Shown: piece by piece, positions 59,021 to 64,000 of the stretch
How positions within the stretch are numbered: the stretch's first letter is position 1
Layout of the letters: every line of letters starts with the position of its first letter
DNA from: Anaerovibrio slackiae
Lineage (GTDB): Bacteria > Bacillota > Negativicutes > Selenomonadales > Selenomonadaceae
NCBI RefSeq assembly: GCF_009695585.1
Contig: NZ_VUNR01000003.1
Span: 62,001 to 126,000 of the forward strand
Reading direction: 5' to 3'
Length of the DNA stretch: 64,000 nucleotides
The notes under the pieces: generated by a model
The model's database searches: none
What the model was told of the DNA's origin: nothing
The model's input: the letters and a program-made list of their open reading frames with translations, nothing else
Position numbers and translations under genes: made by a program

Positions 59021-61162
59021 ATGGAGATAAAAAATGTAGATGTGGCTTTTTGGCCCCGGGAGGGGGAAGAAGGGCTAGCAACCTTTAAAAAGCTGCTAAA
59101 AAAATTGGAGGATAATGCCTATGATGATGAATTTCTGGCTTTGCTGGACAAGTATCGTCAGCTTTATCCTGAGTCTGAGCATGTAGATATTTTTGCAGCC
59201 AGATTTGCTTTTGCCTATGGCGATTATCAGGCTGCCCTGGATTTTGCCCTGAGTGCCTTTCACAAGCGAAAGGTAAATCTGGTCATCTGGCAGCTTTTGG
59301 CAGAGTGCTATGAAAAGCTGGGCAATCTTGTCGAGCGAAATAGATTTTTAACGCATATCAATATTCTTTATGGCATCGGCATGGAGCTGCAGCTGGATGA
59401 CATACATGATGGGGAAATCCTGGCTGCGGTGACGATGGCTGGCAGCCTTGGCAATTTTGCGCCATTTTTGCTGAACAAGGCTGTTTTGAATAATGGCAGC
59501 CTGGAAAAAAAGCAAGTGTCCCTGGCAGGGGAGTTTATTCCTGAAAGTTTTGATGATGAGGGCTATGGCTACTGGGTAGGTGCCTATGTCAATCAGGAGA
59601 TACTTAATGCCAAGGGACAGCTATTAGCCAGGGAGGCTGAGCTGCCGGAGTTTATGGACGGCTATGGGGCAGATTTCGTCTATGATATTATGCGAGCCAA
59701 AGAGCTGTCACATTTAGACTTTGATCCTCGTGGCAGGGAGTATATCCTGCCTATTGCCGGTAATACGGACAGCCAGGAGCTGGACATAAGTACCAGTCAA
59801 AAATCCTATAGTGCAGTGCTGGGACGCTATGAATACAGCTATTATAAGATATCTGAACCTGTGTCGATAAAATCGCCACAGGCTTTTGTCGTGGGAAAAC
59901 CTGTGCAGCTGGGGCATAGCCCGAAGCGGAAAAAGGTGGTACTGAATATTCTGGTGGATGCCCTCAGCTGGAAGGCGGTTAAGGAAAGAAACTACAGCCT
60001 GATGCCAAATACCATGAAATTTTTCCAGAAGGGCATAATCTTTGACCAGTATTTTTCTGTCAGTGAGTACACATATCCATCTCTGCCTACTATTGAGACA
60101 GGACTGTATCCCCATCATTCCCAGCTGTTTGCCGAGCATGTGCATGTGCCGCTGGACAGGTACATCAGGACTATTTCTGAGCAGATGGGGGCACTTGGAT
60201 ATTATTGCGTGAATGTCATGGGGGGCGGTCATGCTATTTATAATGGAGCGGTGCGGGGGTATGACCATTTCGTTTCCAATTCCTACGCCATGAGGGCTTA
60301 TGAGGGTGTGGAGCGGACTATTCAGCAGCTGGAGGCCTTTGCCGAATGTGACCAGTTTTTATTCCTGCATATTATGGATGTTCACCCATGGCCGATTCAG
60401 TCTATTCAGGTGCCTTTAGCAAGCCAGACACGGCTTTCACTGGATGAGAGGCTTTTTGGCACGGAGAAAAAGGTTGCCAGCGTGTACATGAAATACGCAC
60501 CTCTGTATGCAGATGCCAATATGCAGGGCATACGCAATACAGATCGTAGCCTGGGGGTGCTGTTTGACTATTTGCAGGCGCATTATGACGAGGACGAATA
60601 TGTGGTGCAGCTTTACTCGGACCATGGCTGTTCTGTGTATGATGATTATCCGTGCCTGCTGGGGGATTATCAGACTAATGGGGCATATATGGTTCGGGGC
60701 AGCGGCATTCCTGCTCTGGGGATAGTCGATGAGCTTACCAGTGCCCTGGATATCTATCAGGTTATGGCTCACTGCCATGGCTTTTCCCCAGCCCATCGTC
60801 TGGATGGCAATCTGCCAGAGGCTTTTGGCGGCAGGAGACGGGAATCTGTCATCAGCAATTCCATTTTTCCCGGGCAGTCCTATAAGCTGTGCATTCGTAC
60901 TGATAAGTACGAGTTTCAGCTGGAGTCCCGGGAGACGGTGGATGAGGATGGAACGGTTGATTTGACCGGTGCCTCTATGTATGTTCTGGAGCGTGGCAAG
61001 GATTTTGTGCAGAATTATGACCTGGATGTATTGCGGTATTTTATGGATATAGCCAGGGCACATACGGCTTCCTTTAATCATCAGGGGCGTTATTGGCAGG
61101 AAATGCGCAGGGAACGGGCAAATTGGTTTGAGACAGAGCAGAAAGGGACGGCAACGGTATGA
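59021..61162 (+). CDS. Alkaline-phosphatase-superfamily (sulfatase-like) enzyme with repeat domain
   Basis: The 713-residue protein starts with about 120 residues of TPR-like helices (KYRQLYPESEHVDIFAARFAFAYGDYQAALDFAL) and carries a sulfatase/phosphotransferase-type domain from about 305. Candidate metal and nucleophile residues are D313 (LVDALS), the threonine/serine of EYTYPSLPTIETGLYPHH, and D534-H535 (YSDHG). The superfamily includes sulfatases and phosphoethanolamine/phosphoglycerol transferases. No membrane segments or signal peptide are present, unlike LtaS or EptA, so it should work in the cytoplasm on intracellular glycan. With a phosphonate operon next door, a phosphonate-transfer role is an attractive inference. 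Confidence 0.75.
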   Translation: MEIKNVDVAFWPREGEEGLATFKKLLKKLEDNAYDDEFLALLDKYRQLYPESEHVDIFAARFAFAYGDYQAALDFALSAFHKRKVNLVIWQLLAECYEKLGNLVERNRFLTHINILYGIGMELQLDDIHDGEILAAVTMAGSLGNFAPFLLNKAVLNNGSLEKKQVSLAGEFIPESFDDEGYGYWVGAYVNQEILNAKGQLLAREAELPEFMDGYGADFVYDIMRAKELSHLDFDPRGREYILPIAGNTDSQELDISTSQKSYSAVLGRYEYSYYKISEPVSIKSPQAFVVGKPVQLGHSPKRKKVVLNILVDALSWKAVKERNYSLMPNTMKFFQKGIIFDQYFSVSEYTYPSLPTIETGLYPHHSQLFAEHVHVPLDRYIRTISEQMGALGYYCVNVMGGGHAIYNGAVRGYDHFVSNSYAMRAYEGVERTIQQLEAFAECDQFLFLHIMDVHPWPIQSIQVPLASQTRLSLDERLFGTEKKVASVYMKYAPLYADANMQGIRNTDRSLGVLFDYLQAHYDEDEYVVQLYSDHGCSVYDDYPCLLGDYQTNGAYMVRGSGIPALGIVDELTSALDIYQVMAHCHGFSPAHRLDGNLPEAFGGRRRESVISNSIFPGQSYKLCIRTDKYEFQLESRETVDEDGTVDLTGASMYVLERGKDFVQNYDLDVLRYFMDIARAHTASFNHQGRYWQEMRRERANWFETEQKGTATV

Positions 61163-63180
61163 AAGCATTAATTTTGAATTCCGGCATGGGCAGCCGTATG
61201 GGTGCCCTGACAGCGGAACAGCCGAAATGCCTGACGAAAATCAGCGGGCAGGAAACTATTCTCAGCAGGCAGCTGAATCAGTTGTCTGCCGTTGGCATAA
61301 AAGAGGTTGTGATTACTACAGGGGCTCATGCAGCAGTGCTGGAGAGCTATTGCCAGTCATTGGAGCTGCCTGTCGAGATTTCCTTTGTTCACAATCCATT
61401 GTATAGGGAAACGAATTATATTTATTCCTTGTATCTGGCACGAGAGCTGGTGCAGGATGAGGATATTATCCTGTTGCATGGTGATTTGGTTTTTGAGCAC
61501 GAGGTATTGCAGAGAACGGTGGATCAGGTAGCCGGGGGGCAGAGTTGCATGGCTGTCAGCTCAAGTCAGCTGCTGCCGGAAAAGGATTTTAAGGCCGTGG
61601 TAGAGAATGGCAGTATCCGGGCTGTGGGCATAGAGTTTTTTGCTAATGCCATGGCAGCACAGCCTTTATATGGCCTGTGCCGGCAGGCTTGGCAGGCATG
61701 GCAGGAGGAAATAGCTGCTTTTTGCGAGGCTGGTGACAGGGGGGGTTATGCAGAAAATGCCCTGAACAGGATTTTGGACAGGTTGAGCCTCATGCCGCTG
61801 GATGTCAGGAATTTGTTGTGCGGGGAAATTGATAATCCTGCTGACCTGGAGGTAGTATCAGGCAGGCTGGCAGAGCTGGCAAGGCGTAACGTTTATATGT
61901 GTTTTTCAACAGATATTCTGCACAGCGGGCATATAGCTCTGATTCGCAGGGCGCAGCAGTATGGCCGTCTGATTATAGGTGTTCTGTCAGATGAGGCGGT
62001 AGCCAGCTACAAGAGATTTCCGCTGTTGCCCCAGGCAGAGAGAATGGCTCTTTTTGCCAACGTAGCAGGCGTATACAAGGTGGTGGAGCAGCAGTCCCTG
62101 AGCTACAGGGACAATCTGGAACGCTACAGGCCTGATGTGGTTGTGCATGGAGATGATTGGCAGAACGGATTGCAGAAGCCTGTCAGGGATGAGGTGGTTT
62201 CGGTGCTGGCATCCTATGGCGGACGGCTGGTGGAGTTTCCTTATGCCGGGGATAGGAAGTATCAGGAAATCGAGGGCAGAACCAAGGCCGAGCTGGGTAT
62301 GGCTGATCGCAGGCGTCCGCGGCTGAAAAAGCTGCTGGATATCAAGGGGCTGGTGACTGCTATTGAAACCCACAGTGGCTTGACCGGGCTGCTGGCTGAG
62401 AAGATGGCTGTAGGCGAAAAGGGCGGAGTGCATCAGTTTGATGCTATGTGGGTATCCTCCCTGTGCGATTCCACAGCAAAGGGAAAGCCGGATATTGAGC
62501 TGGTGGATATGTCTTCCCGTTTTCAGACCATCAATGACATTATGGAGGTTACCACCAAGCCGATTATCTTTGACGGTGATACCGGCGGCTTGAAGGAGCA
62601 TTTTGTTTATACGGTGCGCACACTGGAGCGCATGGGTGTGTCCATGGTGATTATAGAGGATAAAAAGGGGCTGAAAAAAAATTCCCTTTTTGGCACGGAG
62701 GTAAAGCAGACACAGGATAGCATTGAAAATTTCTGCGAGAAAATACGGGCAGGCAAGCAGGCACAGAAGACGGATTCTTTTATGATTTGTGCCAGGATTG
62801 AGAGCCTTATTCTGGAACAAGGCATGGAGGATGCTTTGGCCAGGGCGAGGGCTTTTACTGAGGCCGGGGCAGATGCCATTATGATCCACAGCCGCCGAAA
62901 GGAACCGGATGAGATTTTTGAGTTTGTGGAAAGGTTCCGTCAGGGGGATGCGGCAACGCCACTGGTAGTGGTGCCTACTTCTTTTAACCATGTGCGTGAG
63001 GAGGAGTTTGCGGCACGAGGGGTAAATGTCATCATTTATGCCAATCAGATTACCCGGGCTGCTGTTCCGGCTATGCAGGAAGCGGCAAGGCGCATATTGT
63101 CCAATCACCGTTCCCTGGAGTGTGATGATATTTGTATGCCATTTAAGGAGATTATCCGGCTGATTCCGGCTGATTATTGA
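61159..63180 (+). CDS. Three-domain fusion: nucleotidyltransferase - cytidylyltransferase-like - PEP mutase
   Basis: The 673-residue protein has three domains. Residues 1 to about 235 are a LicC/PntC-like NTP transferase (LNSGMGSRMG, KCLTKI, HNPLYRETNYIYSLYLAREL, LLHGDLVFE). Residues about 243-380 are a CTP_transf-like domain with H255-S-G-H258. Residues about 390-673 are PEP mutase, with the hallmark E500-DK-xxxxx-N508-S509 loop, SLCDSTAKGKPDIE and IIFDGDTGG. The last two together look like the known cytidylyltransferase-PEP mutase fusions; the extra N-terminal domain resembles enzymes that CMP-activate phosphonates. PEP mutase makes phosphonopyruvate, the C-P bond-forming step. ATG 61159 overlaps the upstream stop by 4 bases. 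Confidence 0.9.
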   Translation: MKALILNSGMGSRMGALTAEQPKCLTKISGQETILSRQLNQLSAVGIKEVVITTGAHAAVLESYCQSLELPVEISFVHNPLYRETNYIYSLYLARELVQDEDIILLHGDLVFEHEVLQRTVDQVAGGQSCMAVSSSQLLPEKDFKAVVENGSIRAVGIEFFANAMAAQPLYGLCRQAWQAWQEEIAAFCEAGDRGGYAENALNRILDRLSLMPLDVRNLLCGEIDNPADLEVVSGRLAELARRNVYMCFSTDILHSGHIALIRRAQQYGRLIIGVLSDEAVASYKRFPLLPQAERMALFANVAGVYKVVEQQSLSYRDNLERYRPDVVVHGDDWQNGLQKPVRDEVVSVLASYGGRLVEFPYAGDRKYQEIEGRTKAELGMADRRRPRLKKLLDIKGLVTAIETHSGLTGLLAEKMAVGEKGGVHQFDAMWVSSLCDSTAKGKPDIELVDMSSRFQTINDIMEVTTKPIIFDGDTGGLKEHFVYTVRTLERMGVSMVIIEDKKGLKKNSLFGTEVKQTQDSIENFCEKIRAGKQAQKTDSFMICARIESLILEQGMEDALARARAFTEAGADAIMIHSRRKEPDEIFEFVERFRQGDAATPLVVVPTSFNHVREEEFAARGVNVIIYANQITRAAVPAMQEAARRILSNHRSLECDDICMPFKEIIRLIPADY

Positions 63181-63224
63181 GGTTTATTAAAGTTATTTAT
63201 TTAGGCTGGACAGGGGCGGTTGAG

Positions 63225-64000
63225 GTGATTGATTTGCATCGGACAAAAATTTTGACAGAAGCGGCTGCCGCAGGTGAGGTGGCAGGGTGGCTGCAGGATA
63301 TCCGATGTCACAGGGCGATGCTGGTGCATGGCGGTTCTGCCATGCAGCTGGCTGGTTGGCAGGTGCTGACAGATATGCTGGTGCAGCAGGGAATAGAGAG
63401 GATTTCCTTTGGGGATTTTCAGCCAAATCCTCTATATGAGTCGGTGCAGGCAGGTTGTGACAGATTTTTGGCTGCCGGGTGCGATTTGCTGATAGCAGTG
63501 GGTGGTGGCAGTGCCATTGATGTGGCAAAATGCATACGGAAAAAGCTTTTGGCGGAGTCTGGCAGGAAGACGGCCTTTTTGGTGTTGCCAACGACTGCCG
63601 GTACGGGAAGCGAAGCGACACGATATGCTGTAACCTATCTGGATGGTCAGAAGCAGTCCCATACGGATGAGATTTTTTATCCGGATGTGGTTTGGTATTT
63701 TTCCAGCAGCTTGGCTAGTTTGCCACTTTATCAGAAAAAGTCAGCTTTTTTAGATGCTTATTGTCATGCAGTGGAAGCCTGCTGGTCCATTAATGGAACT
63801 AGGGAAAGCAGGCTGCATGCAGAAAAGGCACTGGCTATCCTGCAGAAGTATGGCGATATTTATATTGATGCCGGGGAAAAGGCTTTGACGTGTGGTGAAA
63901 CTGAGCTGGCAGTGTATAGGCAGCTTTTTTCGGCAGCTTATTGGGCAGGCCGTGCTATAGATATTACCCAGACAACGGCGGGGCATGCCATGTGCTACAA
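63225..64000 (+). CDS. Iron-containing alcohol dehydrogenase, probable phosphonoacetaldehyde reductase (3' end outside window)
   Basis: About 258 residues are visible. The NAD-binding GGGSAIDVAKC and TTAGTGSEATRYAV motifs and the metal region DAYCHAVEACWSINGTRESR, then TAGHAMCY at the window edge, place it in the Fe-ADH family. The Y-L-D-G-Q-K-Q-S and ESxWSxNxTxESR features recall reductases of phosphonate clusters that turn phosphonoacetaldehyde into 2-hydroxyethylphosphonate. It directly follows the PEP mutase gene. GTG 63225 (GGGGCGG upstream) or TTG 63234 (GAGGTG upstream) could be the start. A phosphonopyruvate decarboxylase gene should follow beyond 64000. Confidence 0.8.
   Translation, partial: MIDLHRTKILTEAAAAGEVAGWLQDIRCHRAMLVHGGSAMQLAGWQVLTDMLVQQGIERISFGDFQPNPLYESVQAGCDRFLAAGCDLLIAVGGGSAIDVAKCIRKKLLAESGRKTAFLVLPTTAGTGSEATRYAVTYLDGQKQSHTDEIFYPDVVWYFSSSLASLPLYQKKSAFLDAYCHAVEACWSINGTRESRLHAEKALAILQKYGDIYIDAGEKALTCGETELAVYRQLFSAAYWAGRAIDITQTTAGHAMCY

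Noticed and set aside
59021-61162. Lipoteichoic acid synthase or EptA-type transferase
   Set aside because: Those enzymes have several N-terminal membrane helices; this protein has soluble helical repeats instead.
51129-63180. LPS or capsule cluster unrelated to flagella
   Set aside because: Not ruled out, but no transporter, polymerase, flippase or initiating transferase is present, and the cluster begins straight after fliC with SunS-like and OGT-like protein glycosyltransferases.

Overview
The window looks like chromosome of a motile, anaerobic, Gram-negative-type Firmicute of the class Negativicutes, most likely a Selenomonas relative. The evidence is a lysine/ornithine decarboxylase of the eukaryotic-ODC-like type known from Selenomonas ruminantium (its residue numbering matches exactly: K51, S322, C323), a comF-yvyF-flgM-flgN-flgK-flgL-fliW-csrA flagellar operon in the Firmicutes order, RNase M5, a DegS-type kinase, an LCP-family protein and a rubrerythrin. 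Nothing points to a prophage, plasmid or CRISPR array.

Layout. 1-6543 is a glycan-synthesis block: a cut-off Rossmann-fold protein, an FkbM-like methyltransferase, a GT9 and a GT2 glycosyltransferase (all visibly AT-rich), then an IspD/TarI-like cytidylyltransferase, a GatD/TarJ-like alditol-phosphate dehydrogenase and a ribulose-phosphate epimerase paralogue that together look like a CDP-alditol pathway. 6566-6859 is a leftward tRNA-Glu(CUC)/tRNA-Gly(CCC) unit with promoter and terminator. 7050-9355 is a leftward CstA transporter operon, divergent from ilvBN. 11854-14006 holds rubrerythrin behind a PerR-like box, a YgbA-family protein and a hicAB toxin-antitoxin pair. 14032-19023 carries DUF169, a CMD-family protein, LysR, an aldo/keto reductase and a membrane-anchored phosphoesterase.

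19009-21492 is an accessory island. An Rpn-family nuclease gene with an in-frame internal start sits between long direct repeats, in a run of long imperfect hairpins. It is followed by a flagellin carrying an inserted HExxH metallopeptidase (flagellinolysin) and by the lysine/ornithine decarboxylase. 25100-39239 is housekeeping: DegS-like kinase, a second PLP decarboxylase, tmk, rnmV, rsmA, a PHP phosphatase, an HD-GYP protein, LCP, ABC-F, recD2 and comF.

39320-50949 is the late flagellar operon ending in fliC. FliW, CsrA and two GGA-loop hairpins, one in the fliC leader, suggest the FliW-CsrA-flagellin control circuit. 51129-64000 follows fliC directly and looks like a flagellin glycosylation island: two large GT2/repeat proteins, an OGT-like GT41 enzyme, a TPR protein, an alkaline-phosphatase-superfamily enzyme with a repeat-like N terminus, a three-domain nucleotidyltransferase-cytidylyltransferase-PEP mutase, and a phosphonoacetaldehyde-reductase-like dehydrogenase cut by the window end. 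The best candidate for an undescribed system is this last set, which predicts flagellar (or other surface) glycans decorated with a CMP-activated phosphonate, possibly 2-hydroxyethylphosphonate.
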